NCBI RefSeq assembly: GCF_022539315.1
Contig: NC_066316.1
Coordinates: forward strand, 36,023,245 to 36,087,244
From: Serinus canaria
Taxonomy: Eukaryota; Chordata; Aves; Passeriformes; Fringillidae
DNA length: 64,000 nt
Direction: 5' to 3'
Shown piece after piece: positions 22,813 to 37,000 of the stretch (positions are counted from its first letter, which is position 1; each line of letters starts with the position of its first letter). Below the pieces are notes generated by a model, which was not told where the DNA came from, did not search any database, and saw only the letters and a list, made by a program, of their open reading frames with translations. A program made the position numbers and the translations under genes.

Positions 22813-25800
22813 TGTGCTGAGCCGGTGCGAGGCAGGAGCCGAGAGGATCCCGGCGGGACCAGCAGGGGGCACCGCCCGCTCTGCTCCCGCCTCCAGGGCC
22901 AGGACCGCAGGGAGGGGGGCTCCATTTCGTGTGGGCAGGGAGGGATGGGAAGAACCCATAGAAGGGATAAGTGTGTAAAAGTTCTATTTTTGAAGCAGCA
23001 GCCTGCAAAGTGCTTTCTGCACAGAGGTCAACATTTGTTTAGAAATAAAAATCTGAATGCTTGTTTGGGTTTGAGGTTTCTGCTTATCAGCATTCCCAGA
23101 GACCGTGACTAATTTTGTGGGAATTCTCAATAATCTCTTATCTCAGATCATCAGGCCCCATATTCCTTGTTTTCTCTCTCTTGCAGGGACCATGGAGAAG
23201 AGTGAAGGGATGAAAGTGAAAATAATAATTTCTGCCAAAATCAAGACTGGGATGTACACACAGCTAAACTAAACGCAGCGAGGGGTACTGTTGTATCTGG
23301 CCTCTTACTTGAACAAGATTGTCTCTAGATTTCCCTCTGTCCTTCCAGTTTTGGGAAGCCATCAAGCTGTGCCCAGAGCTCGCTCCTCCTGTCTCCATCC
23401 TCCACTTGTGTTCTCTTCCCATTGATGTCCTCTCTGTGTTATCTCTGTTGCCTCTCAAAGTGCCGAGTGTGCAGGCAGAACACAGAGCACATGACCTCTT
23501 ACCTGCTTTTCACACACTTACCTGCATTTCACTGACAGACAGGAAGGGAGAGGACATCTCCTCAGTTTGATGAGATAATATGTTACCAAGAACTCATTTG
23601 GATTCTGCACAGATGTCTTACAAAAATTGGAAGAACAGTTTCTTGTGTGTAAACAACTAGAAGTCCTTCTTCATGCATGGCATCTGTCTTCCTCACATCC
23701 TCCAGGTGGAGGATCTTTCAAGGACTTTGGGGTTAGAGTTGGTTGCAAAACATCTTAATTTTTGCTGTATCTCTTTTGCTGGATATGAGATTGATTTAAC
23801 ACTGGTCTATGGATATAAACAAGTAGTATCTGTGTACACTGTGATGGACAATAAATATTGACCCTGAAATATTTGAATACAGTCTAGTGAAATTAAAGCT
23901 TTTCATATTTAAGTTATAGTTTCTAAGGCTTCAATCTTCTTAAAATATTTGTCTCTCCATAGCCACAAGGGACAAGAGTTTTAAATTAAAAAAATCAGAT
24001 TCAAGTAATACACAACAATTAGCTGAGACCACAAAAACACTGTTGGACCTGGGATACAACACAAAGTCTTGAAAACACAACATACAGAGGAAGCCTTTAT
24101 CTCTGATTATCAGTCTCCTAGAAACAACAGATTGCATAAAATATCTGAAATCTCAGTTAACATATTGTGTAATCACCTAGCAGGTAGGGATTCTAGACTG
24201 CACAGAGGATACCCCTAAACAAACCTTACAAAGAAGGCTCATGAGGAGTTTCTGTCTCATCCACATCCAAAAACTGTGGCTGTAATGTTTTCCATTTTAT
24301 TCCCTCCCTTTCCCCTAGGCCCTTTTGCTTTCTCCCAGGCTGACCTAGCATCACTATTACATGCAGCTGCATCTCTCCCTCTCCCACATAATTCCCTGTG
24401 GCAGCTGGGAAGAGAAGGGCAAAGGACTCTGGTGGGTACAGAGGGCATGAAGGTCTCCATGGACTGTTTGTACATCCATACTTAGAAGAGAGAACTGCAG
24501 AAACATTAATAGTGAACATGTTATTACAGACTTCAGCTTTAGTCACGGAGCAGTTCCAGGAATGTTGCTCTGCAGATCCTGCCTCCTTAAAAACCTGCTG
24601 GAGGCACTTTGGGAATTTGTCCCAGATCCACCAAACTCCTGGCCAAGCAGCAATACCTTGGATCTGCATCCAAATCTAAAGTATAGTTTAAAAAAAAAGA
24701 AGCTGAACTTACCTTAAGTCCCCTGGAAGTTAAATTACTAACAACTGCATTTTCCTTACGGACACCAGAGATTTATGTTGACTTACATGTCCAGGAAATG
24801 AGTCATTCATTGGTGGAACTGGGACAAATTCCCTTTCTAGGTGGAACCAAAAAAAGTCATAGCCATGACACTCACAGCTGCAGCCTCTTGTCCAAGGTCA
24901 GTTGGGTCCAGCTCCTCCCCAAAATCTGTTAGAAGTGGGGCAAATTGCCAAAAAGCTTTGAGAGAACTGATTGCTCCTCCCAGGGCTACCAAAGTGAGAG
25001 CAAGCAAGGAAGAATCGATCACCTAGAGGGGATGGCAAGAATCACACAGCTAACCTGCTTTTTAACCTGTTTTCCTGCCTCCTTCCCCTTTTTGCCAGTG
25101 GAGCTGTGGTGTCCGTGACAGCTCCAGCACGTGCCATGCTGCTCAAACTCTAGTCCATGGCTAAATTTCAGTGTCACCCTTCCTGGCAGTAATTACATCT
25201 CACTGTTAGAAAGGAATCATCATCAAGGCCGCTACAAAGAAACTGTTTTTGTGTGAAACAGGGGAGTCAATAAGAAAAGTATTGTAACATAAAGTAATTG
25301 ATAGCATATATTTTTTTTTAAGTCGCAAAGGGTGAAGATTTTGTGATAATAGTCTAATTTTTTGTACATGAAACTAGGTCAACAACAAATTAAATTACCC
25401 AGCCAGCATGAAAAAGATGAATTGCAGGAAAATAAAAACCTGCTATTAAAAGAGATTTCCAGCCTCTCTACTTAACCTGGAAGGAAAAAAACCCAGTAAT
25501 TTCAAGATGTCAGTGTCATGAAAAGGAATCAGGCATTATCATTCTGTTTTCCTCCTGATGAAGTGAAATGTTACAAGAACCAAAGAAATAAAATTTATAC
25601 CAGGATAGTAACATAGAAACAACAGAAAAGTGACAGCAGCTGGCTGTGGGGTTCTTTCAGTATGTTTTTTATTGAAAAAATATGAGATTAACAGCTCGAA
25701 ATTAAATCATGGTGTCAAATCATAACTACGACATATTTTTCTCTTCTTTAGCATTAAAACAAAAAAAGTCAAGAGTGTCTCAAAGCATTTTACTAGTTTT

Positions 25801-28800
25801 GGGTACATGTCAAATATATTTGAAGTCGAGTTCCTCTGTGGGGCTCACTGCAGTGGTGAGAGGGAAATTGAGCACTCTTGCTCCCTGGCCATGGTGCAGC
25901 AAAGTGTGGGGCAGACAGGGGGCTGGAGCCTGGGGAGCTGGGCTGCTCCTGCACTGCCTCTTCTCTGTGGGGCAGTACCAGGCTCTGGGCAGAGGAACAG
26001 GGCAGAGAAAGGTCTGACTGTGTTCCCTGCTGCTCTTGTCTGGAGAATGCAGAAGTGAAGCAGTACATTTTGGGAAGGGAAACGAAATCTTGTGATTTCA
26101 ATGGGGACCAATTGGGCAAGCTTTGGTGCAAGTCCCTGCACTTGATGGCATGCCATGCCTTTGGATGGCTTTCACTATAAACAAGATTTTTTTTTTTTTT
26201 TTTTTTTTTTTTAAGTATCCATGCCATGTCCCTTACATCTTCCCCTCCAAGTTGTGTCTGCCTCCTTGCTTTTTTCCCTGCTTTTGCAACAGCTGTGAGG
26301 TTAGTTTTGGCCTCCTTTGGTCCTTTGCACTGCACCTCATCTCCTCCCAGACCACTTTCTTGTAGTCACTAAATCTCCAGATTCTCTGGTTTTTTTGGGT
26401 TTTTTCCAATTGCATTTCATTTGATCATATCTCCTTTCCAGAGCCTTTCTTTGCTGTTTCACAGGATCCCGTTTCCCTTCCTGAAAGGAAATGAAATTTG
26501 CACTGCCAGGCAGTATGGTACATAATTAGCTTTAAATGCTAATTTTAATAGCAATAAAACACTTGTCTCCAAGATTGAAAGGTCAGTGACAAATCTACAC
26601 CAGAATATCTGTGTAAGAAGTGTTGTGAGCATATAAAAATCTGGTTTTGCTCTAGCTAGAGATGATTCTGCAGGTCTATCTGACAGCTTTTTCCATTTCA
26701 CTGTGATTTTGTTTTGGAAGAAAATAGGCCAACACTCAGAATTGTTTTGCTTTTGATTGAGCTGAGTATTTCAAAGCAATGCAGCTCAGTTGCTGCTTCT
26801 CTAAAGAGCACTGTCTATTAAGACTGTAAAGCCAATGCCTCCAATCCAAGAAATAAGACTGCTGGAACTTTGTGATTTGGGCTTTTGGTACCTGTGTGTT
26901 GTGGTGCTGTCTTTAATTACATGGGCATATCCTGTTGTTTCAAGGATTCCTTTTCACATAGTCACTGGGAAGCTGCTCAGTATTCTTTTTGCCTTCCTTA
27001 CTCAATGAGTGGTTTTAGGTCTTAGTTTACATGCCTCCTCCACATCAGCTTCTGCTTATGGAACTATTCACTTGAGGTGATGGATTAGCACTCATTTAAC
27101 TACAGGGTTTGCAGGCTTTCTTGTAAATATTGAAGTATTTAAATATTTAAATATTGAGGCCCTAAAAAGACAGAAGACTCGATCTCTGCCAACAATTTTG
27201 CATAATTTGAGAGAAGGCTGCTCAACAATGCCCATTAAACTAGTGCAAGCTCAGCCAAGTACAGAGACCATGCCTGGCTCATGGGCTGGTTTGAAGTGAA
27301 TTTGAAATTCAAAGGTAGTTACACTGGAAATTTGCAGTGCACCTAAGTGAAATACCAAAGGAGGAAAACTCAGAAGGAAGCAAATATCTTATGATAATAT
27401 GCATTGCTGGTGACATGTCCAGCATAGTCTATCAGTAATTTACTTTTAGAAAGCAGCACTCCATACAGTAACAGAAGCAGCAGCAGCAGGAGTCTGAATT
27501 TTGTTTTGGAGAATGAGATATTTGGGGTCAAGAAACAATGAGAAACAAGAAATAGACTGAAGAAAGGATGATACAGTTATATCCCTCGTTCCTCTGTCTC
27601 TCTCCAATTTGAATAGATTGGCAATAAGTATTCCATCACAAGGAAAATCCCATTCATATGATCTGTTTTCATCTAATTACATGACCTGCCCTTTCCCTCC
27701 ACCTCCTAAAGGATTTTTACCATTTACTCAAATGTGCCCTGGAAATCATGGGGTGCTGAGAAGCAGCACCTCAGTGAGATGTGCTGAGATAAATACTTCA
27801 GCTCACAGAGATCTAACATTGAATTTTAATAGGGGTTGATAGGATTATTTGTCTAACATCCATTTCTGGTTTTCCTGTGTGACATAAGGATACACAGCAT
27901 TAAATGGTGGCTTCTCTGTATTTAGTAAAAGAATAGGATATGCATGGGTCTGAAAAATGGGTCCACATAATGTAACAATAGCACCAAAAAAATGGGTGCT
28001 ACCTGCTGTGACCATAATCTTTTTCTATCTCAGTAAGAGACTATGGTACCATCACTCTTCTCTGCCACCACCTGGGTACATATTTGGAAGAAAATGGGCA
28101 AAATTCTCTACCTTCTGCACAAAACCCTACAAGAAAGTGACTTACAAAAAGAGGGAAAAAACCACAGAACCAACAAAATGCCTGAATTTCTCTGCAGTCA
28201 AGGGCAGTTTCCACAGCTAATACCTGTGACAGAAGGTTGCATCTGGAGGCAGCTGCACTAGAGAATTTCTAGATTGTGTTTGAACTCGAAGATGTAACTT
28301 AATTTGGCTCATTTCTTCCTTTATATCAGCCTCCCACATTATTTTCAAGATTTCCAGTGAATAGCTTGTGATGGGTAATTTCTCTGTGAACCTGAGAATC
28401 TAAATCACTAAATATATCTAAATCACTAAATCCCAACTAATCCTGTCACTACAGTGAGTCACAGGTAGAAAAAAGTTTAATTGGTATATATGTGAAAAGG
28501 ATGGGGGACACACTGCCACATTCTCTTGCAAAGCTTTTAGCATTGACATTTTTTAAAACAACCTGGTTGTATTTTCCACAGTTTATTTCTGCCAACTCCC
28601 CCTCTCCTTTCCCCACCCTTTGCAGAGACCACCAGCAACATGAAGCCCATTAAAAGCTCTGCTCCTCTCCAGGTGAAATAAAGTGGGAAGGACCAACAAG
28701 TCTGTGCCCTGCAGATACCAGAGACTGAAATCCATCAGGTAACTGGCTTTACCCCTCCCTCACTCCAGGGAAATGCAGGGAGGCAAAAGCAGTTTTTATT

Positions 28801-29254
28801 TCTACAGCTTTTTATTTTCTGCAGGTATTTTAAAATAGCTGTAAAATGTCACAGTATAGTCATTATGATGCTAAAACAACTCATAAACCCCCCTCCCAAA
28901 CTGAATGCAATTATTTACCTGATGGCCCAGCACAATAACTGGCAGAAATATTAGAGTGTATCTCCCTAATTTTCCCATACTTCTTTCCTACAGCCCCTCT
29001 GAAACAGCTTTCATATTCACAGAAAACTCAAAAAAGAAAGTGAATAAGAAGAAGGGTTTTCTTCCCTTCTTTTCTCAGCTGCAGGGTTCATTGCAATTAC
29101 TTGTGACAATGCAGGGCAGCCAGCTCAGTCGAAGTGTGACTGCAAGTTGCTGATGTTGCTTAAAATGTGTTACTTCTGAAATTACCAAGACTCCACTCAC
29201 TCTCAGGAGCATTAGAATGAGTACACAGGGACCTTCAGAGAATTGTCCCTGTTA
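22813..29254. other. Intergenic, no gene recognised
   Basis: Apart from the CTCF-like motif it holds a T26 run at 26187-26212 and a GC-richer patch at about 25840-26050. No coding exon was recognised. Confidence 0.55.
22859..22872 (+). promoter_or_regulatory. CTCF-like binding motif
   Basis: CCAGCAGGGGGCAC fits the vertebrate CTCF core consensus at all 14 positions. It lies in a small GC-rich patch just beyond the CR1 fragment, between SCCPDH and CNST. Binding is inferred from the motif only. Confidence 0.55.
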
Positions 29255-29400
29255 CATATGCAGGGCACTGAAACACAGGAGAATTAAGTGATGTGCTTAA
29301 GAACACACAGGAAATTTGTGGAAAAGCAGACAATTAAAGTAAACCCCAACAAGTTCCAGGTTTGTGTTCTTATCACTTCAACAACTCTTCCTCCCAACTA
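29255..29400 (-). mobile_element. Old MIR-like SINE remnant
   Basis: The plus strand has CACTGAAACACAGGAGAATT, then AAGTGATGTGCTTAAG, ACACACAGGAAATTTGTGG and later CCAGGTTTGTGTTCTTATCA. This follows, in diverged form, the order of the complement of an amniote MIR-type SINE. Confidence 0.5.
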
Positions 29401-32400
29401 CTTCAAATGGTGTCACAGCACAGCCTTTTCCAGCCACAGCCATTTCCTTCTCTAGCCACATAAAAAATAAAAATTATTGAGCCAATTAGTTAATAAGGAT
29501 TTTGTCCAGAGGCAGGGATGAAGATTTGAGAAAAATAAAGTGGAAAAGAATATAAGGACTAGGGAAAAAACCCAACAACAATAACAAAAAAACCACCTCA
29601 AAACCTGGAAAGGAAGTAGTTTTCTATTTAACAGTGCAGTTCCGAACAATAGCTAGAAAATAAAATTAAATTTGCCCTGTCTCTGATCTAGTGTGACCTG
29701 TTAAACCATATTTAAATTAATGACTGTGAATGGTAAGTGCTCTCTAAGTGCCACAGAATGCAGCCTTTTTACCTTAAGAAACTTGTTCTTATTTGAATGA
29801 TTAACAGTGAGATCATGAGGCAGTCTCAGCAGCATTGCTTCCTCTCAAAACTTTCTACAAGTCTTTTTTAGGATTTCCATGATGCTTTTGTTCAGGGATC
29901 CCAAAGTCTTTGATCCCTCATGCTACACATATCCACTTAATGAATATCAGCAGGTTTGGTACCACAGGACAGCTGTGCAGCCTCTTCTGTGCTGGACTGG
30001 AGGCAAAACAATTTCAGGCTCAGTCTTAAAGGACACTGCTTGATCTCCTGGGAGCAGAACATTTGAGTCATAGTTTTGGGGTTTCATTGCTGAAGCTGCA
30101 GGTGTCTTTAAAGACAACTCTTGGCTGTTAAGCTTTGAGAGACCTGGTCATCCCTGTGCTGAAAGGAGCAAAGGGAAGAAGACTTGCCTCCTTGGCTGCT
30201 CTGTGCTGAGACATTTTAGCCCTGAAAGATCCCAGCACAAATTGCACCAAAGTGCCAGACTGAGCTGGCAGTGTGGGTGGGCTGTGCAAGGCTTGCTACG
30301 CGTTGCAAAATTCAGCTTATTCACTGAAAATATTGTTTCATCATCCTCCTGCATGACTGATAGGGATGGGTCCTTTAATGGGACTGTTTTATAATACATG
30401 AGTCACTTATTGCTAATGGCCATCTACTTTGCCTTTGTAGGTAAATCATGGGCTATTACCCAGTGAATTGACACAGAAAAGTAATTCCCTATTTATAGAA
30501 AAATACAAGAGACAGTACACATCAAAACAAAAAAAAAACCTTCAAAAAACCCATTGCATAATTTTCTTTGCTTTCAACCAAGGGAAAACTTTCAGTAACA
30601 CAAAATTGAAATGAAAATAGGGTTATTAAAGTCATTTTTTCAGGATGCCAAGAGCATTTGAAATTATTTTCATCTTTCACATTTGCAGACAGTGATGACA
30701 ACATCCACTCAAAACATTTCTGTGCCTCACAAGAAGTTCATTTCTGCCGGGAGGCAGAATCTGGGGACTGCAGTTTCTTTCCACATCGCTCTGTTTCCTC
30801 CCTCTTGGCACAGCCACAGGTATTGTGTGAAGCCCAGCAGAGCTGTGAGATTGTGCCTTGATTAGGATTCTCAGCAGGGCCCCTTCTGCTGAGAATTGTT
30901 ATTTCCCTGGTACTTAACAGAGCATGAATTAGATGGTGAAACACAAAGTAACTGCAGACAGCCTGAGCCTCATTTTCTGATGATAGAAATTGCCATTATA
31001 CTTTGTGTTCCCACAAGTTTGTGGTCTGTTGATACCATTTGTTTTAATACATGTAAATAGCAACCAGCTACCATGGCTATGATGATATCAAATACTAAAA
31101 ATACACCCAAAGGGCATTTGCAGTTTGTCCTGCATACTGGAAAGGAAATTCAACCCTTGAATATAATTGATTCCTTAAGATCACCACAAAATTTATACTA
31201 TGAAAATATCTTTAAAGAAAGTCTTCAAAGCTGTGTGAAGTCAAAGAGACTATGAACAAAAGTCTACTCATTTATCTTCCCTAATCTGTGTTGTCCTAGT
31301 GGGAACTGGAAGAAGACAAAAGATCATAAAATAGGATTTATAAACTCTGATCTTGGTCTTCTTCTTCCTGCTACATGACCTTGTACAAACCACTCGCTCC
31401 TACAGAATCTACAAAGAATTTAACAGTATTTTAATCCTTAGTGCTTTTCCCTCCCTGATGTCATTAAACTATTGTGTGTCTTTTTTCTGTTTGTGTAAAA
31501 TCTGATGAAAAAACCCCATCACTGATAAATACCTTTATCAGAAATATTTTTTATTCCTTCCAGTAAAAATTTACCATAGCTGATCTAAGTAGCTAATCTA
31601 TGCCACATTATTTCTGCAGCCCTTTTGCCCATAAGATACTTTATTTTTACCTTTGTGTAACACTGAGAAGTTGTTCCCTCTTATTTATCAATTTCTACAT
31701 AAATCTTTAAATCTTTGAAAAGTCACTAGAAACCTCAGAATTTTTTTTTTTTTTTGCTTTAGAACTCTTTTCAAACATACTCTTTTCTATTATTTATGGT
31801 GGGTCTTTTGAAGCAACCTAGCTGGTTTCTGTGATGGTAGATACTGACATTTTGTCTTGCTGAAATTGACCGTACGGATCCTTAGTGATTCAAATGTTCC
31901 CCTCCCTTTTTTTCTGCAAGTCCCTTCCATAATGCACTGAATTCAGCTGGCTCAGGAAAAACAGTGTGAAAATGTTCTTGCTACTCTGATAGCCTCAGAG
32001 ACAATCTATCCATTCAATCAGAAATTCTGGGAGAAAAGCTGTACAAGCACGAAGATTCTCAGCATCAAGTGGCAAGATGCACGTTCTCTCTGGCAAAAAG
32101 CATTAATTCCTATTTCTGGAAAAGAAACAGAGGAATTGGCTTAATGCTGTATTTCTCTAATAAAAAGATAAGAAAGAAAACTGATTAATGGTTCCTAGAT
32201 GAAAGTACAAAAAAAAAAAAAAAGAAAAAACCTTCTAGTTTTAGGTGTAACTTTTACATGGAAGGAACATCTCCCACCTCCCATTGCTCAACTTCTAGGG
32301 CATGTATGCTTTCATCATTTCTGATGCAACCACTCCCTTCTCATGCAAGGCTGCTGGCTCAGGAGCACAGAATGAATCCTGGCCAGCTTAAGGGGTGCAC

Positions 32401-33589
32401 TGCTGGAAACACAGCATGGGCACTGCTTCCCTGCATTGCAAACAGCAACTGTGGAGTCTGGACATGTTATGGCAAAACCAGTCAAGTTTTCTCGTTGCAG
32501 TGCTTGGCACATGGTGCTTTCTGAAAAACACTTAGCTCTCACTCTGAAAGCTGTTTTTGGTAACAGCTTTAAAGTTGATCAGTCTACGAAAGCACAACAT
32601 TGGGGCTTAAACTCATTTTCAGTGCCAGGCAATGAAAGGGGACACCATCATTAACTGGCACTTGACAGAAGTGCTCCTGGAACCTTCCCAGCAGCCTAAC
32701 AAATGAGTGCTACACCAGGGGCCCAACTTGGCTAAAAGATGACACTTTGCTAGACAGCTCCTTGGCAAAAAGCAGAGGCAGAGAGCTGACGGATCTGATG
32801 TCATGTGAAGATGGATTCAAACTTGTTTTCAAGAAGAGCAGCTTAAAATTTCAGATTAATAGAGGACTTTGGTCTAATTTTGGACATATCTTAGAAATTT
32901 TGGCTGTGCTTCAGTGCTGTCTCTATATTTTCTATTTTAGCCTGTTTGCCATATTAGAAAAATAAAAAAATCCGGATGAACCCAAGTGGACAACTTAGGC
33001 TGAAATTCACTGGTATCAATTCAGTAACAGCTGTCACAGAGCAATTGTAAAACAGCATGCACCTACTCCCCACCATCATTTTCTTCAAGAGATGACCACA
33101 ATATTTGGACATTACTGAAATCAGTAAACCCTAGGCTCATGTTATGACAACATGAACTACCATGACTTTTAATTCCAAGTAATACAAATCACAAATGATA
33201 TAAAGGAACCTTAAATTCTAAAGGAGACAAATTCTAAAAAAATATTTTTAAGAAAGGATTTAATAGCTAAATACTTTAGGCTTTCTTGGGTAGCTATTTT
33301 AGAGAAAAATATTTCAAATATTTCACTAAGACACATGGACGTCAGCATGCAGTCCTTTAAACATCATCTATTTAAGAGTAGTACAAGAATCAGCCCAAGT
33401 TCTGCCACCACTGCTGCACACTGGTGAGCCAGTGAGAGCCAAGAGTTTTTACTGCAAGAGTAGCTGTAATTGCTGTTTCAGTTTTGCCTGTGGCCTCACT
33501 GCTGATTTCTAAATCTTGCTATTGAATTTCAAAGTGTAAGGTGGAAGAGGAAAGGGATGCAGGATCCCTATTTTAATAGGAGAATTCTG
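29401..33589. other. Intergenic, no gene recognised
   Basis: AT-rich, with T and A runs near 31740 and 32210. No exon or recognisable repeat family beyond these. Confidence 0.55.
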
Positions 33590-34005
33590 GATCGCTGTCA
33601 GGAAAGAAGATACTGTGGACAACAAAGGGAGAAGAATCAGAAGGACAGTGGTAGAAAATAGTGTATAGCCTGGAGATGATTTCTCTGAGGAGGTTACTAA
33701 GAAATGCCCTCACAGCAGTGAATACCAGGAGACAAAAAATTGAAGGAGAGATTATACAGGGTATGAAAAGAAACCTTTTCACCCTGAGCACAGCCAGGCA
33801 GAGAAATATGTCCAAGGAGGATTTGCAGTCTTCATCCTTGCGGGGTTTCAAGGTTTGGATTTTTACCCAACTGGATAAAGCCCTGAGCAATTTGGTCTGA
33901 TCTCAGCTGACCCTGCCCTGAGCAGAAGGTTGGACTGGAGGATTTCTGAGGTCCCTTCTTAACTCAATTCCCTTATAGTCCTGTGAATGATAGAGAATGT
34001 GCTGT
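33590..34005 (+). mobile_element. Diverged CR1-like fragment
   Basis: The plus strand shows the CR1 order: GGGTATGAAAAGAAACCTTT, TGGATAAAGCCCTGAGCAA, then GAAGGTTGGACTGGAGGATT and TGAGGTCCCTTCTTAACTC near the end. More diverged than the other copies. Confidence 0.6.
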
Positions 34006-37000
34006 TTCATACTGGGAAAGAAGTGGTAAAGTGGAAAGGAGCCAGAAGGAATAAAACCAGGTGGGAAAGTGTTGTAGAATGTAGTATTGATACACTCCTA
34101 TTCAGATCAGAGGCTACTAGGTTGGATTGACTTGCAACTGTTTGTGTTCTTATTTATTTCAGAGAGGTCAGAGAGCAGAATGCCTTGTGACCACTCTCCA
34201 GGCCACCCAGCAATTACTAGGAATTCTGAACTTGCCATCTGTCAATTTGCTTTCACAATGATATAGTAAGGCAACATTTTAGTACCTGAAACCCACCTGT
34301 GTGGCAGCACCAGGCTCTGTGAGGAAACTGGGTTTTTATTTAATTATTGTCACAAACACACCCAGGAAAACTACACCAAAAACCAGACCAAACCTTACAC
34401 AATTATCCTCACTTTCCATTCTGGTTTGGGCTTAGTAATGAAATTCTTATTGGAGGTACTGTTCATTTACTTAAATTTCACAGAAAATCTCAGTCTTTTC
34501 AGACATTTAGAAATCACAGTATCCAAAAAGCTTAATATATTTTCTTTGGGACAGTTTTTATTTTATTTTTTTGCTACAGTATGTAAATTACAAGCTTGGG
34601 TGACTTTCAAAGACAGTTATTTACTCCTTTTGCTAAAGGAAGCTTAAGATAAATTTGTTACAAATAACTTTGATTCCTTTCAGATGTTCTTGGTTTTACA
34701 TTACAGTACAAAGTAGGCAAACATGTTTCCTCTGGAGGGTCATCCCCTTAGGTTATTGAGTGGAACAGTACCCAGTCACACAACAATCTGGACTTCCCAT
34801 GTACTCTGTCTACTTGATAGTTCAAACTTGCCCTTTACCACCAAGAACCCTAAACCAGAGTTTCCCTTTTTGCTCCAATACTTCCTACTGCTTGTCACCA
34901 GGGCTACTATGCATTTTCCAGGTAAGAAACCAAGGATAATGGGAAAAAAAAATTAAAACACAGCCTGTTTCTAGATCATAAACTTCTGCTGGCACACCTG
35001 GGTTGTGGAATGTTTGCTTCTTTATGCTGTCTTGAGAAGAAGCCTGTAGTCTAGTGTGGCTACACTACAGCACAGTGGCTTTCTTGGTCTAGTCTAGGCT
35101 GTTTGGGGTAAGGGTGTTAATTATGTGGTCAGATCTTTTGTCAGCATAATGCTGAATCTACATAAAAAGCCTTGTTAGTTTTCTCTTTATCACAAAAATC
35201 TCTTTGAAATAATTATGCTCAAAGAATAAACAGGAAGGTGGGGGTTTCTAGCAGAGTGCTGCAGATGATTAAGTGGCACAACTTCTCTGAAGGTACACTA
35301 GCAGCCTGAAATGCAGTCATATTTTATGAAAAGTTTTTTAAACTACTGTCAAGTATGGAACCATTTCCTGAATTTTTTTACCAACTACAAATGTTTTCAA
35401 CTCAGCACAGTATGGTCCCTCTATTCCAAGCAGAACAGCCATAAAGACAGTGGCAGGCAAGGAAATAATGAATAAAAAGTTACATACAAAAGGCTTTAGA
35501 ATGCACCAAGAGTGTGCATTTTCCACTGCTTTCTTCCTCCTGATGCAATCTTAGCTGCTGCTTGGTATTATTTTACCTCAAACACTCAGATGAGTAATAA
35601 CTGTTCAAATCCACCATTTCTTTTTGCTTTGATTTACCTCTCTGTAAGATCCCAACCCCTCAGGTCACCCAGCTGGAAGCAATGTCACCAGTATTCCAAA
35701 GGGAACAGAACACATAGGAAGGCCAACACCAGGCCTGCCTGCTCACTCTTTGGAGCTCCAATGCAAAGCAAATTTGGTTCTGCTGATAGCTGCAAGTTTG
35801 GTAATCCCACAGACCAGTAGCACAGACAGAACTGTCACACAAAGCAGGAGTTTGCACCATCAGCTTTTCATAAAGGAATGCCAACAGAAATTGGATCCAG
35901 ATTTGAACCCTTGGTTGCAACTGAGGCGTGAGCAGCTCAGCTCAGGAGCCAGACAGCCTGTGCAAATGTGCCTGCTCTGCTCCCTCAGATCCTGGGAGAC
36001 TTTGCAGGGCTGCCACCCTGGCATAGCTGGGCAAGGCTGAAGAGATGCTCCAAGTCACAAGGGAAGGGTGTCTGAGAACACCTGGCTGCTCGCTTCTCCG
36101 TGGGGACGTGTTGGTGACGTGCTGCACAACCTCCTCTTCATCTTGGAGGCAGTTCTGCTGATACTGCTGAGCCTTTGCACCAGGAACACAGCACAAAGGG
36201 AAAACACCAGGATTTGGATCACTGATTCGAAACTGAAAAAGTTCTTAAAAATTGCTTTGACTTTAAATAGCTTTATAGTTTTAAATAAAATAATTGTTTT
36301 ACAACAGTTTTAATTAAATGAACCTAAAAGTTGTGGATCTTTGATATCCATGTCTGATATACTTTTGAATAAATAGATTTATATATACCTCTTGATCTTT
36401 TTGGTGATGAAGTGCACAAAAAGTTAAAAATATTTTTTTTTTAAGCTGAAATGAACAGTTGTCTCTTTAGGAATAAACTTAATATCCAGAAACACTCAAT
36501 GTAAAGTTACAAAAACTCAAAATATATTCTAACTACAGAGTCACTATAAATACATATTTTAACTGAAAGCATGCTTTTTAATTACTCTGTGAGTAAATTG
36601 CCAAAATAGAAAATTAAGATTCTCTTTAAATGAAAAACTAAATAAATAAGCAAACAAACCCAGAATTCAAATAAAAAACTGAACCAGCCAGTTACACTTT
36701 AAAACACAGAAGTGTCTTTCCCTTTCTCCTTTAGAGTAGCCCATCATTATATTCTTGAGGACAACAAACAAACAAACAAACAACCCCCAAGCTACCATTC
36801 TCAAGTTTCATTCTAAAAGCAAAAGTTTTCATTAATTTGGGCATTTGAAATTTGCTAGTTTAGTATAAAGCTGCACATGAGGCTCCCTGGGGTATAAATA
36901 AACTAAGCCTCCACAGAGAAAACCAAAAGAGAAATCATACATGCAGTTTATTCTAGAAAAAAACATGATTTTAACTTTCACTTTAAAAACCCATTAAGTG

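Noticed and set aside
22612..23112. Frames of 166, 114 and 112 codons on both strands
   Set aside because: They arise from CR1 and the adjoining GC-rich patch, conflict with each other and match no family.
31365..31420. Possible sense MIR piece (CTACATGACCTTGTACAAAC)
   Set aside because: Only about 20 bases resemble MIR, too little to support a call.
36764..36782. CRISPR-like short repeats
   Set aside because: This is a simple (CAAA)n microsatellite without spacers; no array structure exists anywhere in the window.
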